Positions 44,152-52,658 are shown, counted from the stretch's first letter. The stretch: DNA of 64,000 nt from Streptomyces sp. 1222.5 (GCF_900105245.1 NZ_FNSZ01000001.1:8306001-8370000); one strand, 5' to 3'. Program-made: numbers and translations. Notes: generated by a model from the sequence alone, not told the origin.

Positions 44152-44766
44152 TCAGCCGACGGGCGCTGCGGCTGCGGTGGTGCCGGGCTCGGCGATCGGT
44201 GCCGCGTCGAGGAGAACGGACGCGGCTGCGCGGGCCGTCGCGGCGGCCGAGGGATCGCGGTCCATGCGGGCGGTGTGGGCGGCGCCGTCGTAGAGGCAGT
44301 GCAACTGGCGGGCCACGTCCTCGGGGTGGGCGTACCCGGACTCGGCGGCCAGTCGGGTCAGCAGACCGCGCAGCCAGGCCCGGTGATGCTCGGCGATGCG
44401 GCGGAACGAGCCGTCCTCCGGCGCCTCGGCCGTCGCCCGCATGAACGGACAACCGCGGTATCCCGGGTCGGCGAACGCCTCACCCTGCGCGTCGAAGACG
44501 GCCAGCAGTCGCTCCCGCGGGTTCCCGCGGCGAGCCACGGCCCCGGCGATCCGGTCCCGGATGCGGTCGCCGCGAGATTCCAGATAGGCGCACACCAGCC
44601 CCTCCTTGCTCCCGAAGGCGTTGTAGAGGGACGCCTTGGCGACGCCGGCGTGCTCGATGACACGGTCGATGCCGACCGTCTGCACGCCTTCGCCGTAGAA
44701 CAGTTCGTCGGCGGCGTCGAGGAGACGCCGGCGTGCCGTCGGCCTGTCCGCGGCCTTGGTGGCCAT
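44152..44766 (-). CDS. TetR-family regulator of the adjacent MFS transporter
   Basis: From ATG 44766 the 204-residue product has a TetR HTH (ARRRLLDAADELFYGEGVQTVGIDRVIEHAGVAKASLYNAFGSKEGLVCAYLE) and a helical ligand domain with the GCPFMRATAEAPE segment of the AcrR/YcdC-like group. It lies 29 bp after the MFS gene on the same strand, so the two are probably co-transcribed and the regulator represses its own operon. A perfect 14-bp palindrome upstream of the MFS gene is the best operator candidate. Confidence 0.88.
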   Translation of the reverse strand: MATKAADRPTARRRLLDAADELFYGEGVQTVGIDRVIEHAGVAKASLYNAFGSKEGLVCAYLESRGDRIRDRIAGAVARRGNPRERLLAVFDAQGEAFADPGYRGCPFMRATAEAPEDGSFRRIAEHHRAWLRGLLTRLAAESGYAHPEDVARQLHCLYDGAAHTARMDRDPSAAATARAAASVLLDAAPIAEPGTTAAAAPVG

Positions 44767-44795
44767 GGGATTCACCTGCTTCCAGCCGGTCCGGT

Positions 44796-46160
44796 TCACT
44801 CTGCCCGCGCCGAGGCGTCGGCCATGCACGCGTTCACGGCGACCGAGGTCCCGGAGGGTGATCCGGAAGCCGACCGCACCACCGACACGCGCTCCACGCG
44901 GCGACCGCTGAGAACGAGCCCGGTCAGTGCGACCAGCGCCAGTGCGATGACCGCCCCGCCGTACTCCCTGGCCGTCGGGACGAGCCCGCCGCCGTGGACG
45001 ACCAGTATGCCGCCGATGACCGCCGGCACGCCCAGGCCCAGATAGCACACGACGTAGAGGAGGGACAGCACACCGGCCCGCTCGTGCGGGGCTACACGCG
45101 GCATCACCATCCGGATACCTCCCTGGAAGCCACTGCCGAAGCCGAATCCGGAGACCACGCCGCCCGCGAAGAACCCGGCGACGGAGAGCGCGCCGCCCGT
45201 CCCGGAGGCGATGGACACCAACGTGGTCGCGACGCCGGTGATCAGCGTTCCGATGCCGATCACCATGACCGTGCGGGTCGCGGTTCGGCGCAGCACCCAG
45301 ACGGCCAGGCCGGCGGAGGCGGCGAGTACGAACAGCGGCAGCCCGCCCCACACGACGGAGTCCGAGTGCTCCAGGGTCCTGGCGATGGCCGGCCCGAGGG
45401 CACCGTAGAGGCCGGTGAGGGCCCACACCGCGAACAGGACGGGAGCGGCGACGGCCACCGAGGAGCGGGCGGCCGCGGGCAGTTTGATCTCGGGCGCCAT
45501 GCTCGCCAGCGCACCGGGCTTCCGGGCGACGGTCTCGCGCAGGGCGAGCACGCCGAGCGCCTGCAGGGCGAAGACGGCGAGCAGTACGACGTACACGAGG
45601 CGGGTGGGTGCGGGCAGGTACTGGACGATCAATCCGGATGCGAGGGCGCCGCTTGCGGTCCCCACGGCAGGGGCGAACGAGTTCAGGAACGCGCCGCGTC
45701 GCGGATCGATGTCGAGCATGCCGGCGCCGAGCGCGCCCACCGCCGCTCCCGTGCTCAGGCCTTGAACGACCCGGGCTGTCAGTAGTGCGTCCACCCCGCC
45801 GGCGGTGAGGAACACCACCATCGCCAGGGCCTGTCCCAGCAGCGCGGCCAGGAGTACCGGCCGTCGGCCCAGGTGATCGGAGATCTTCCCGAGCACGAGG
45901 AGCGACACCAGTACGGCCAGGGCGTAGACGCCGAAGACGACGGTGACCGTGATCGGTGAGAAGCCCCAGCGCTGCTGGTAGATCGCGTAGAGCGGAGTCG
46001 GGGCGCTCGACGCGGCCAGCAGAGAGACGATGATCGAGGCCAGGAGGCCGACAGAGGCCACGGGCCCCAGCAAGGGCCTTCTCGGACCGGCGTGAGCGGA
46101 TGAGGGGCCGGCCGGGTTGCGCGTGGAAGCGCTTCGGTTCACATCGGTTGCGTAGCTCAT
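44796..46160 (-). CDS. MFS transporter
   Basis: The 454-residue protein has 12 predicted helices, with SAPTPLYAIYQQRWGFSPITVTVVFGVYALAVLVSLLVLGKISDHLGRRPVLLAALLGQALAM giving the DHA1-type TM1-TM4 pattern including the GK-x-SD-x-LGRR motif-A loop. It is the first gene of a two-gene unit with the downstream TetR gene. Export of a toxic compound under repression by that TetR is the likely role; the compound is unknown. Confidence 0.87.
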   Translation of the reverse strand: MSYATDVNRSASTRNPAGPSSAHAGPRRPLLGPVASVGLLASIIVSLLAASSAPTPLYAIYQQRWGFSPITVTVVFGVYALAVLVSLLVLGKISDHLGRRPVLLAALLGQALAMVVFLTAGGVDALLTARVVQGLSTGAAVGALGAGMLDIDPRRGAFLNSFAPAVGTASGALASGLIVQYLPAPTRLVYVVLLAVFALQALGVLALRETVARKPGALASMAPEIKLPAAARSSVAVAAPVLFAVWALTGLYGALGPAIARTLEHSDSVVWGGLPLFVLAASAGLAVWVLRRTATRTVMVIGIGTLITGVATTLVSIASGTGGALSVAGFFAGGVVSGFGFGSGFQGGIRMVMPRVAPHERAGVLSLLYVVCYLGLGVPAVIGGILVVHGGGLVPTAREYGGAVIALALVALTGLVLSGRRVERVSVVRSASGSPSGTSVAVNACMADASARAE

Positions 46161-46202
46161 GGCTCACTTTCGGACTGCTCTGACGGCTCGGGAGCCACCA
46201 CT

Positions 46203-46216
46203 AGACAGATCTGTCT
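46203..46216. promoter_or_regulatory. Palindromic operator upstream of the MFS-TetR operon
   Basis: AGACAGATCTGTCT is a perfect 14-bp palindrome 43 bp before the MFS start, the size and position of a TetR-family operator. The partner TetR is encoded at the end of the operon. Confidence 0.7.
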
Positions 46217-46391
46217 GGTCCTTGCTGAACGGGTGGTGGACATCGGCTATTCCCGCCGTCCAGCAGGTTCGTCCGGTACTAGACGGTCGGTCGCCTATGG
46301 TGGTGAGAGTCGATCGCCCGACACCTTCCGCAGCCCAGCCCGGTCGTGGAGCGCATCGGGTCACCCCTCAGTTGCAAGGAGGCGCCCGGTC

Positions 46392-46910
46392 ATGCGCGAC
46401 GACATATGGACCGACATCGCCGGCCCGTGGTGCTTCGTCGCCAAGGCACGCTTCGATCAAGGACTCGGCGCCTTGGCCCACCGGGACCAGCCGGAGGTGG
46501 TGCACCGGTCGTACGAACTCGAGCCCCGGGCCGAGAACGGCGATGTGCCGATCATCGACGCGGTCGCCGCCCCGTGCGGACGCACCGGTGAACAGCAGTT
46601 CCCGGTCGTAGACCGACGCCTCTCAGCGAAATTCAGCCGGAAGGCGAGGTCCATCAGCTCGCTTTGGCGGCCCCAAGTGGGTCTCGCGGTCGAAGCGGAA
46701 TTGGACGGGGTGGAGGCCCGGCAAGTCCTGGACAATCCGGCCGCGTTCGCCGATGAGGTACGGGCGGACGAGCGGCTCGCGGCCGAACCGAGTGCCGGAG
46801 GCGTCCCCTCCTTCGTGCTGAACCGGCGCTACGGAGTGACCGGCGTCCAGCCGCCCGAGACATTCACGCGGGCACTGGACCAGGCCTGGGCAGATCACCG
46901 GGCGGCTTGA
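46392..46910 (+). pseudogene. Rearranged DsbA/FrnE-like oxidoreductase
   Basis: The ATG at 46392 (GGAGG 11 bases upstream) begins DDIWTDIAGPWCFVAKARFDQG, where the usual CPWC active site has become GPWC, losing the first Cys. The N-terminal 50 and C-terminal ~60 residues (VGLAVEAELDGVEAR...AGGVPSFVLNRRYGVTGVQPPETFTRALDQAW) match FrnE. The middle does not: a stretch of ~55 bp at 46617-46672 reads, on the minus strand, RQSELMDLAFRLNFAERR, the expected FrnE helix but inverted. Part of the helical insert is also missing. The gene is therefore broken by a small inversion plus deletion. Confidence 0.6.
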
Positions 46911-47014
46911 GAGGCGCTGTGCAGGGCAGCGGCGGGACGGGGCGAGTAGCGCCGCGCCGCTCCGAGGGCGGTGCCGCCCCCCCCATCATGCCGACGGGGA
47001 GGAGCCGCGGCAGG

Positions 47015-47857
47015 TCAACGGGCGGTGTCGTCGTACAGCCCCAGGTGATCCAGGGGGACGCCGCTCGCCCAGCGCCGCAGCCGGCTGCCGTCGAGGAGGT
47101 GGACGCCGCCCTGCTGTGAGGCCCGGACGACGTCCGCCCGGCTGACGGTGCCGGGATGGATCACGATCCGGATGACACGGTCGGCACCAGCGTGAGCCGC
47201 CGTCCAGCGCAGAGTGGGGGCCTCGGCGTTCTCCTCCTCGGCCGCCGGGGCCACCGGCCTGAGTTCCATCTCCAGTTGGCGGTCTCGATCATCCCGTGCG
47301 TACAGGCGCGGCCGGTCGCGCAGGCTGACGTCGGTGACCTGCCAGCCGTCGCGCTGAAGCATCCGCGACGCCGCCAGCTTCAGGGCCCGGTCGCTCAGCA
47401 CGGCGATCTCGGCCGGGGTGTAATGGCCGCTCCGCCTGCGGACCAGTGGTCGGCGCAGGATCCGGAGGGCGGTACCGGCGGCCGCGAGGCCCACGACGCC
47501 CAGGACCAGTCCGGTGACGCCGAGCGTGCGGTGGAACGAGGTGAGCAGCAGAGCGGCCGTGAGCGCGGTCAGGCAGAGACCGACGAAGGCGGGCAGTACA
47601 TCGCGCAGCTCAGGTCCGTACCGTCCCTGGGCGCGGACATCGGACAGCGCCTGCTCGCGCTGTGACCGACGAGCGCCGGGGCCGTACGGCGGCCTCGAAC
47701 GCTTCGCGATGTACGGCCGCTTCCTTGTCTCCGGGGCCAACTCTCCACCTCTCCCAGGGGCATCCCATCGTGCCGTACGGATTCCCACGTCCTGTGCGCG
47801 GCCCCGGTCGGGGCGAACTTCCGCACGCCGCTGCCGGATTCTGCACTGCGATCGCAA
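47015..47857 (-). CDS. Membrane protein with C-terminal Mrr/restriction-endonuclease-like domain
   Basis: Two membrane helices (VLPAFVGLCLTALTAALLLTSFHRTLGVTGLVLGVVGLAAAGTAL) separate a charged N-terminus from a ~130-residue soluble domain. The soluble part (ALKLAASRMLQRDGWQVTDV...LYARDDRDRQLEMELRPVA...VVRASQQGGVHLLDGSRLRRWASG) resembles the diverged Mrr_cat restriction-like fold found in many Streptomyces membrane proteins, where the catalytic residues are often lost. The start is uncertain: TTG at 47857 is the longest choice, while downstream Val/Leu codons in the Arg-rich N-terminus are also possible. Function is unknown. Confidence 0.55.
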   Translation of the reverse strand: MRSQCRIRQRRAEVRPDRGRAQDVGIRTARWDAPGRGGELAPETRKRPYIAKRSRPPYGPGARRSQREQALSDVRAQGRYGPELRDVLPAFVGLCLTALTAALLLTSFHRTLGVTGLVLGVVGLAAAGTALRILRRPLVRRRSGHYTPAEIAVLSDRALKLAASRMLQRDGWQVTDVSLRDRPRLYARDDRDRQLEMELRPVAPAAEEENAEAPTLRWTAAHAGADRVIRIVIHPGTVSRADVVRASQQGGVHLLDGSRLRRWASGVPLDHLGLYDDTAR

Positions 47858-48239
47858 CGGTACGTCCCCGGCTTCCCCCGACTACCGGATCTTCACCGTG
47901 CAACGGCAGCGCCCTTGAGTCAGCCGGCCCGACGGTGCTGCGATGTCGGGGTTGGCCCGCAGGTTGTCCTGACCGACGAAACGGCTTGGTCAACTCCCGG
48001 CTCTCCACTGGAGCAGCCCGCGCCGGTCGGCGCGTGGTACTGGCCTCCGCCTTCGCGGGAAGAAGTGGCAGCCTGGCAGGACCGGTTGCCTCCCACCTCG
48101 TAGGCGCAGGCTCCCAACGCAGGTCAGAGGCTTGACCGTACGAGTCCGCCGGAAACGGGGGTGGAATGTAGTCGACCGGTCGTCCAGTTGTGTCCGGTGA
48201 CCGGTCAAGGTGACCGGACCTCCTCCGGAAGGACAGCTC
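47858..48239. other. Promoter region of the SDR gene, no gene supported
   Basis: This 382-bp gap has only Pro/Arg-rich frames. It carries GACCGGTCGTCC at 48174-48185, which recurs 3' of the SDR gene, and a GTGACCGGTCAAGGTGACCGG segment at 48197-48217 with two GTGACCGG half-sites, likely control elements of the SDR gene. Confidence 0.45.
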
Positions 48240-48953
48240 ATGACCACTCCCGACCAGAAGGTCGCCGTCATCACCGGCGCGTCGCAGGGCATCGGCGCGG
48301 GTCTCGTGGAGGCGTACCGCAAGCTCGGCTACGCCGTGGTGGCCACCTCGCGCACCATCGAGCCCTCGCAGGACCCCGACATCCTCACCGTGCGGGGAGA
48401 CATAGCCGATCCCGCCACCGCCGAACGCGTCATCGCCGCGGGCGTGGAACGGTTCGGCCGGATCGACACCTTGATCAACAACGCCGGAATATTCGTGGCC
48501 AAGCCCTTCCACGAGTACACCCAGGCCGACTACGAAGCCGTGACCGGCATCAACCTGACCGGGTTCTTCCGCATCACCCAGCTCGCGGTGGAGCGGATGC
48601 TCGCGCAGGGCGGCGGCCACGTCGTCCAGATCACCACGAGTCTGGTGGACCACGCCAGCTCCGACGTGCCCTCCGTGCTGGCCTCGCTGACCAAGGGCGG
48701 CCTGCAGTCGGCGACCAAGGCCCTGGCCATCGAGTACGCCACGCGCGGCATCCGCAGCAACGCCGTCGCCCTGGGCGTGATCAGGACGCCGATGCATGCC
48801 GAGGAGTACCACGAGACCCTCGCGGCCCTGCACCCGGTCGGCAGGATGGGGGAGGTCAGCGACATCGCCGACGCCGTCGTCTACCTGGAGAACGCCCCCT
48901 TCGTCACCGGTGAGATCCTCCACGTCGACGGCGGCCAGAGCGCCGGACACTGA
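48240..48953 (+). CDS. SDR-family oxidoreductase lacking the canonical Tyr
   Basis: From ATG 48240 (GGAAGGAC upstream), 237 residues contain VAVITGASQGIGAGLVEAY (NAD(P)-binding), NNAGIFVAKPF and the end GEILHVDGGQSAGH of classical short-chain dehydrogenases. The active-site block that is normally YxxxK reads SVLASLTKGGL: K152 is kept but the position of the Tyr (148) holds Ala. Such ALASLTK variants form a recognisable SDR subgroup whose catalytic mechanism is unclear. The gene is flanked by identical 12-bp motifs, suggesting control by a regulator encoded elsewhere. Confidence 0.85.
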   Translation: MTTPDQKVAVITGASQGIGAGLVEAYRKLGYAVVATSRTIEPSQDPDILTVRGDIADPATAERVIAAGVERFGRIDTLINNAGIFVAKPFHEYTQADYEAVTGINLTGFFRITQLAVERMLAQGGGHVVQITTSLVDHASSDVPSVLASLTKGGLQSATKALAIEYATRGIRSNAVALGVIRTPMHAEEYHETLAALHPVGRMGEVSDIADAVVYLENAPFVTGEILHVDGGQSAGH

Positions 48954-49011
48954 CGCCGGCGGTGCGACGTGCAAGCCCCGGCACACCGCTGGGGTGAGCG
49001 GCGGGGTGCGG

Positions 49012-49041
49012 ACCGGTCGTCCGAAGTGCTGGACGACCGGT
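49012..49041 (+). terminator. Hairpin after the SDR gene, sharing a motif with its promoter
   Basis: ACCGGTCGTCC / GGACGACCGGT is a perfect 11-bp inverted repeat with an 8-nt loop, 59 bp past the SDR stop. The left arm repeats the GACCGGTCGTCC found upstream of the gene, so it may be an operator as well as a terminator. Confidence 0.55.
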
Positions 49042-49104
49042 TCTGCACCACGTCACAGCAGGGGAGAGCGGACCGGTGACGGCCGGACGACCGCTTGATT
49101 CCGG

Positions 49105-49809
49105 TCAGGGACCGGGTTGTCGGGGTGGGGCGGCCTGTCGGCGCTGCAGTCGCCGCGTTTCGCGTATCACCAACGCCAGGACGGTCGCCAGCAGTGCCGC
49201 TGCCACGGCTACCGCGGGAGGGCCGAGGACACGGGTGAGAACGGCGCCGAGGACGGCGCCGCCGACGAACCCCGTGATGATCGCCGTGTATTGTGCGGCG
49301 CGATGTGCGGCTTCCGGTTGTTTGTGGGTGAGCCACTGATGTGCGGCAGCGAGCCCTTTCTGCAGGTTCCCGCTCTCCGCGAGGGTGGTGTACGGAATGC
49401 CGCGCAGAGTGGTGAAGGTGGAGAACTGCAAGGCGGCGACGAACGACACCGTGACGGTGGTGATCTGTTCGGGTGCGTCGTCGGGCAGGGCGGCGATCGC
49501 CGTCAGCAGAGTGATCTGAAGGGTCAGGACGAGCCGGAGCGGCCGACGCAGGACCCGTTCGACCCGGGACAGGCCGAGTACCTCCACGAGCAGCACGCCG
49601 ATGCAGAAGGCCGCGATGGGGATCAGCAGCAGGACCGCGCGGTGCCAGTGCCGGGCGGTGGCTTCGACGCAGAACAGCAGGACATTGCCCGACTGCAGGT
49701 TGGCGAACACGGTGTGCCGGATGAAGGTGTAGGCGTCCAGGAAGCCACCGACGACTGCCAGGAGCACCCCGACGGCAAGTGTGTCGGGGCGACGGTGGAT
49801 CGTGGCCAT
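49105..49809 (-). CDS. DUF1275 (YoaK) family membrane protein
   Basis: The 234-residue protein has six predicted helices and the family opening GVLLAVVGGFLDAYTFIRHTVFANLQSGNVLLF, with the conserved GFxDAY...QSGN pattern. DUF1275 proteins are unassigned membrane proteins of bacteria. The ATG at 49809 is the natural start. It is followed, in transcription order, by no co-directional gene and preceded by the response regulator only 14 bp away on the same strand, so the two may be co-transcribed. Confidence 0.88.
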   Translation of the reverse strand: MATIHRRPDTLAVGVLLAVVGGFLDAYTFIRHTVFANLQSGNVLLFCVEATARHWHRAVLLLIPIAAFCIGVLLVEVLGLSRVERVLRRPLRLVLTLQITLLTAIAALPDDAPEQITTVTVSFVAALQFSTFTTLRGIPYTTLAESGNLQKGLAAAHQWLTHKQPEAAHRAAQYTAIITGFVGGAVLGAVLTRVLGPPAVAVAAALLATVLALVIRETRRLQRRQAAPPRQPGP

Positions 49810-49823
49810 GTCGGGTGCTGCGA

Positions 49824-50474
49824 CTATTCGAGGAGGCCGCGTCGCATGGCCTCAGCGACGGCTGCGGCTCGGTCGGACACCTTGAGTTTCTCGTAGAGCC
49901 GCTGGGCGTGTGTTTTCACGGTGCTGGTGCCGAGAAAGAGTTCTTGGGCGATTTGCGGGATGCTGCGGCCGCGGGCCATTCCGTCGAGCACCTGGCGCTC
50001 ACGCTCACTGAGTGACGGGGTGTTCTGGGATCGCCGCATACGAATTTCCTCGGCCAGCCCTCCGGTGACTTCCGGCGGTACGACGGTTTGCCCGCGAGAA
50101 ATAGCATGCACTGCTTCCACGACTTCCGATCGCTTGCTGTCCTTGGTGAGAAATCCCGCGGCCCCTTCTTCGAGGGCGCGGTAGACCGAGGAGCTGTCGG
50201 TGAAGGCGGAGAGCAGCAGGACGCGGGTGTTCACCTGGTCGCGGACGAGGGCGTGAAGTACGGCGATTCCGTCGAGTTCCGGCATGCGCAGGTCGAGTAC
50301 GGCGACTTCGGGTAGCTCCCTGCGAATGATCTCCAGTGCGTCCCGACCGTTTTCCGCTTCGGCCACGACATCAATGGTTCCGCTGAGCTGCAGCGCGCGG
50401 GAGATTCCCTCCCTGAACAGTGGGTGGTCGTCGGCGATGACCACTTTGATACGGGCGGGGCTCGGTGTTGCCAC
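49824..50474 (-). CDS. NarL/FixJ-type response regulator (orphan)
   Basis: The 216-residue product has a receiver domain with the D15/D16 acidic pair (IADDHPLF), phosphoacceptor D61 (VLDLRMPELDG) and K110 (GFLTKDSKR), then a LuxR HTH (LSERERQVLDGMARGRSIPQIAQELFLGTSTVKTHAQRLYEKLKVSDRAAAVAEAMRRG). No histidine kinase gene lies next to it, so it is an orphan regulator or its kinase is elsewhere. It is divergent from the secreted repeat protein with a 425-bp intergenic region that could contain its target site. Confidence 0.9.
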   Translation of the reverse strand: MATPSPARIKVVIADDHPLFREGISRALQLSGTIDVVAEAENGRDALEIIRRELPEVAVLDLRMPELDGIAVLHALVRDQVNTRVLLLSAFTDSSSVYRALEEGAAGFLTKDSKRSEVVEAVHAISRGQTVVPPEVTGGLAEEIRMRRSQNTPSLSERERQVLDGMARGRSIPQIAQELFLGTSTVKTHAQRLYEKLKVSDRAAAVAEAMRRGLLE

Positions 50475-50899
50475 GGCAATCCCGACCTTTCCTCTGCGCG
50501 GAGCTGCTCTATTTCGGCCGTCGACAGGGTTTCCGAATGCTGTTCCGGTCTCTGATTACTGTTCTCAAGGGTATGGGACCCCTTGCCGCCGGGCCAGCGA
50601 AGCCCCGACGCCACCAGGCGCGCATTTGGTGTTCGTGCACCCCTCTGCCCTCGGCTCGTGGGCACCGTGTCGTACCCCGGACCTGACCCTGCCGGTCTCC
50701 CCGGTCCCGGGCCCCTGCTCGTGGTCCCGAGTCCCCTTGCCCTCCGCGTCACCCGACGAGGGGACGACCCCGTTCCCCCGGACGGTCCACCGGCCGGGGG
50801 ACGTACAGCGGCGGCCCAGATGGCTGAAATGAATGTAGGCAGTCGCTCACCAGGAACTGCATCCATCCAGACTCAGAAATCGAAATCCGAGGAATTCTC
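50475..50899. other. 425-bp divergent intergenic region, no gene
   Basis: No supported frame is found. The 3' part (50830-50899) is AT-richer than its surroundings (AGAAATCGAAATCCGAGGAATTCTC before the ATG), as expected of a promoter and leader for the repeat protein. Confidence 0.4.
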
Positions 50900-51475
50900 A
50901 TGATGAACGCCCGACGTCACCTGGCCCGTATCGCCGGTATCTCCTGCCTCGCCGCTCTGGCCGCGGGATCGGTCGGTGTGGCCAGCGCCGAGGCCGCACC
51001 CATGGTGAGGCACCACACGGCGTCCCACGCCAGCGAGCATCACCACCGGCACAGCTCCTCCCACAACAGCTCCAAGAGCTCCATGAACAGCTCGTCGAAG
51101 AACAGCAGCTCCAACAGCTCGTCGAAGAGCAACTCCTCGAAGAGCATGCCCAAGGGCGGGAACACCCAGGGCGGGACTCAGGGCTCCGGCAACGGAAACA
51201 CCCAGGGCGGGACCCAGGGCTCCGGCAACGGAAACACCCAGGGCGGGACCCAGGGTGGCGGGAACGGGAACACCCAGGGCGGTACGCAGGGTGGCGGGAG
51301 CGGCAACACCCAGGGCGGTACGCAGGGTGGTGGCAGCGGGAACACCCAGGGCGGTACGCAGGGTGGCGGGAGCGGCAACACTCAGGGTGGCACCCAGGGT
51401 GGTGGCAGCGGGAACACCCAGGGCGGTACGCAGGGTGGTGGCAGCGGGAACACCCAGGGCGGTACGCAGGGCTGA
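50900..51475 (+). CDS. Secreted low-complexity repeat protein
   Basis: An ATG at 50900 (AGGAATTCTC upstream) gives 191 residues with a Sec signal (RHLARIAGISCLAALAAGSVGVASAEA, cleavage around AEA/A). A disordered His/Ser/Asn/Lys stretch of ~55 residues follows, then nine tandem copies of a 12-residue unit NTQGGTQG-x-G-x-G to the stop. No folded domain is visible. Such Ser/Asn/Gly repeats suggest an intrinsically disordered surface or extracellular-matrix protein, but I recognise no named family. The repeat copies are nearly identical at DNA level (36-bp unit), implying recent expansion. A strong hairpin terminator follows. Confidence 0.75.
   Translation: MMNARRHLARIAGISCLAALAAGSVGVASAEAAPMVRHHTASHASEHHHRHSSSHNSSKSSMNSSSKNSSSNSSSKSNSSKSMPKGGNTQGGTQGSGNGNTQGGTQGSGNGNTQGGTQGGGNGNTQGGTQGGGSGNTQGGTQGGGSGNTQGGTQGGGSGNTQGGTQGGGSGNTQGGTQGGGSGNTQGGTQG
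51161..51472 (+). repeat. 36-bp tandem repeat, about nine copies
   Basis: Units of about 36 bp, each encoding NTQGGTQG plus four residues, run head to tail. The first three differ slightly (SGNG, SGNG, GGNG linkers); the next five share GGSG, and the last is cut after NTQGGTQG. Confidence 0.9.
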
Positions 51476-51486
51476 CGGTTGAAGGA

Positions 51487-51530
51487 AGGCCGGTACCTCG
51501 CACAGGGCGACCTGTGTGAGGTACCGGCCT
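51487..51530 (+). terminator. Strong hairpin terminator after the repeat protein
   Basis: A 20-bp inverted repeat with one mismatch (left arm beginning AGGCCGGTACCTC, right arm ending GAGGTACCGGCCT) and a GCGA tetraloop lies 12 bp past the stop. Confidence 0.85.
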
Positions 51531-51688
51531 GTCGGGCACGAGCCCGGCCGCCGATCGGCGGCGACCCCCCTGACAGGTCTTCACGCGGCCGCCCAGGTTC
51601 GGAACTCGCCACAAGGGACGTTTGTTCGGGCGGAGACGGTGCACACGAAGAGCTAACAAAGTCTTTATACGACGAAGTGGAGACGCAC

Positions 51689-51967
51689 ATGGGCATCCTC
51701 GCGTGGATCATCATCGGCCTGCTGGCCGGCGCCATCGCCAAGGCACTGATGCCGGGCAAGGACCCGGGGGGCATCATCATCACGATGCTCATCGGTATCG
51801 CGGGCGGTCTGCTCGGAGGCTGGCTCGGCAAGGTCATCTTCGGAGTCGACTCCGTCGACGGGTTCTTCGAGCTCTCCACCTGGGTCGCCGCGATCGTCGG
51901 CTCCCTCATCCTGCTCATCATCTACCGCCTCGTCACCGGCAATCGGCACTCGCACCGTCACGCGTGA
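51689..51967 (+). CDS. GlsB/YeaQ/YmgE family stress-response membrane protein
   Basis: The ATG at 51689 gives 92 residues: three hydrophobic segments with Gly-rich glycine-zipper-like spacing (GILAWIIIGLLAGAIAKALMPGKDPGGIIITMLIGIAGGLLGGWLGKVIFG), ending in a basic His/Arg tail. This is the standard transglycosylase-associated/GlsB fold of the YeaQ group; members are induced by stress in several bacteria. A GTGGAGA precedes the start. A hairpin terminator follows the gene. Confidence 0.88.
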   Translation: MGILAWIIIGLLAGAIAKALMPGKDPGGIIITMLIGIAGGLLGGWLGKVIFGVDSVDGFFELSTWVAAIVGSLILLIIYRLVTGNRHSHRHA

Positions 51968-51981
51968 CAGCGCACGGCCGC

Positions 51982-52030
51982 ACACCGGATCGGCTCCCTC
52001 CCGCACGCGGGACGGGAGCCGATCCGGTGT
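51982..52030 (+). terminator. Hairpin terminator after the GlsB-like gene
   Basis: ACACCGGATCGGCTCCC and GGGAGCCGATCCGGTGT form a perfect 17-bp stem with a 15-nt loop, 15 bp past the stop. Confidence 0.85.
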
Positions 52031-52135
52031 TCAGGGGCATCCGGCCCCCCGCTCGGGCGAGGAGGCCCGACCGAGCGACTGTCCGCCGAGCGAGTGCCGG
52101 TCGAACGACCGCCGATCAAGAGACCGGGCGGCTCG

Positions 52136-52489
52136 TCAGGCGCGACGAATGCTGACGCCGCCGATCAGCCCCCAGGCGTCCACGCGGACCGTGGGGCCGC
52201 CGGGTTCGCTGGGACCGTCGTCTTTCACTCCGCCCAGGCGCAGCCCACGGACGTCCACCCGGACGTTGTGGGGAACTTCGAGGCTGACACCGCCGATCAG
52301 GCTCAGCTTGGTGATCCGCAGCTCGGCACCGTCCGGGATGTCGACGTCCGTCAGGTCGATGTCGGCCCCGCCGATGAGGGAGGCGGTCACGGTCCGCTCG
52401 TGAAGGGCGGCTCCCGCCAGGCGGTGGCCGCCGATCAGGCTCACCTTGACATCGGTCTTCTGCGGATCCGCTCCGCCGCTCTTCGTCAT
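52136..52489 (-). CDS. LiaF-like C-terminal beta-repeat protein
   Basis: From ATG 52489 the 117-residue product contains repeated SLIGG blocks (VSLIGGHRLAGAAL, ASLIGGADIDLTDVDI, LSLIGGVSLEVP, LIGGVSIRR), the hallmark of the right-handed beta-structure of the LiaF/DUF2154 C-terminal domain. There is no membrane anchor. In Bacillus LiaF is the inhibitor of a cell-envelope-stress two-component system, whereas in actinobacteria such stand-alone domains are common and uncharacterised. No LiaRS pair is present here. Confidence 0.75.
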   Translation of the reverse strand: MTKSGGADPQKTDVKVSLIGGHRLAGAALHERTVTASLIGGADIDLTDVDIPDGAELRITKLSLIGGVSLEVPHNVRVDVRGLRLGGVKDDGPSEPGGPTVRVDAWGLIGGVSIRRA

Positions 52490-52658
52490 GGAACTACCGT
52501 ATGGGCGCGGGGGAGCCGGTCCCCAGTGTCCGCGGTCCGGAATTGCGCATGACAAGTGTCATGTCGCTGGACCCACTTCTCCGGGCGTCGGCCGAGGGTT
52601 CGCCGAGCTGCCGGCTTCGGCTGCTCACCGTGCGCCTACGCCGGGGATCACCGTGCGC

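Noticed and set aside
51161..51472. CRISPR array
   Set aside because: The 36-bp units are head-to-tail without spacers and are in frame in a secreted protein gene.
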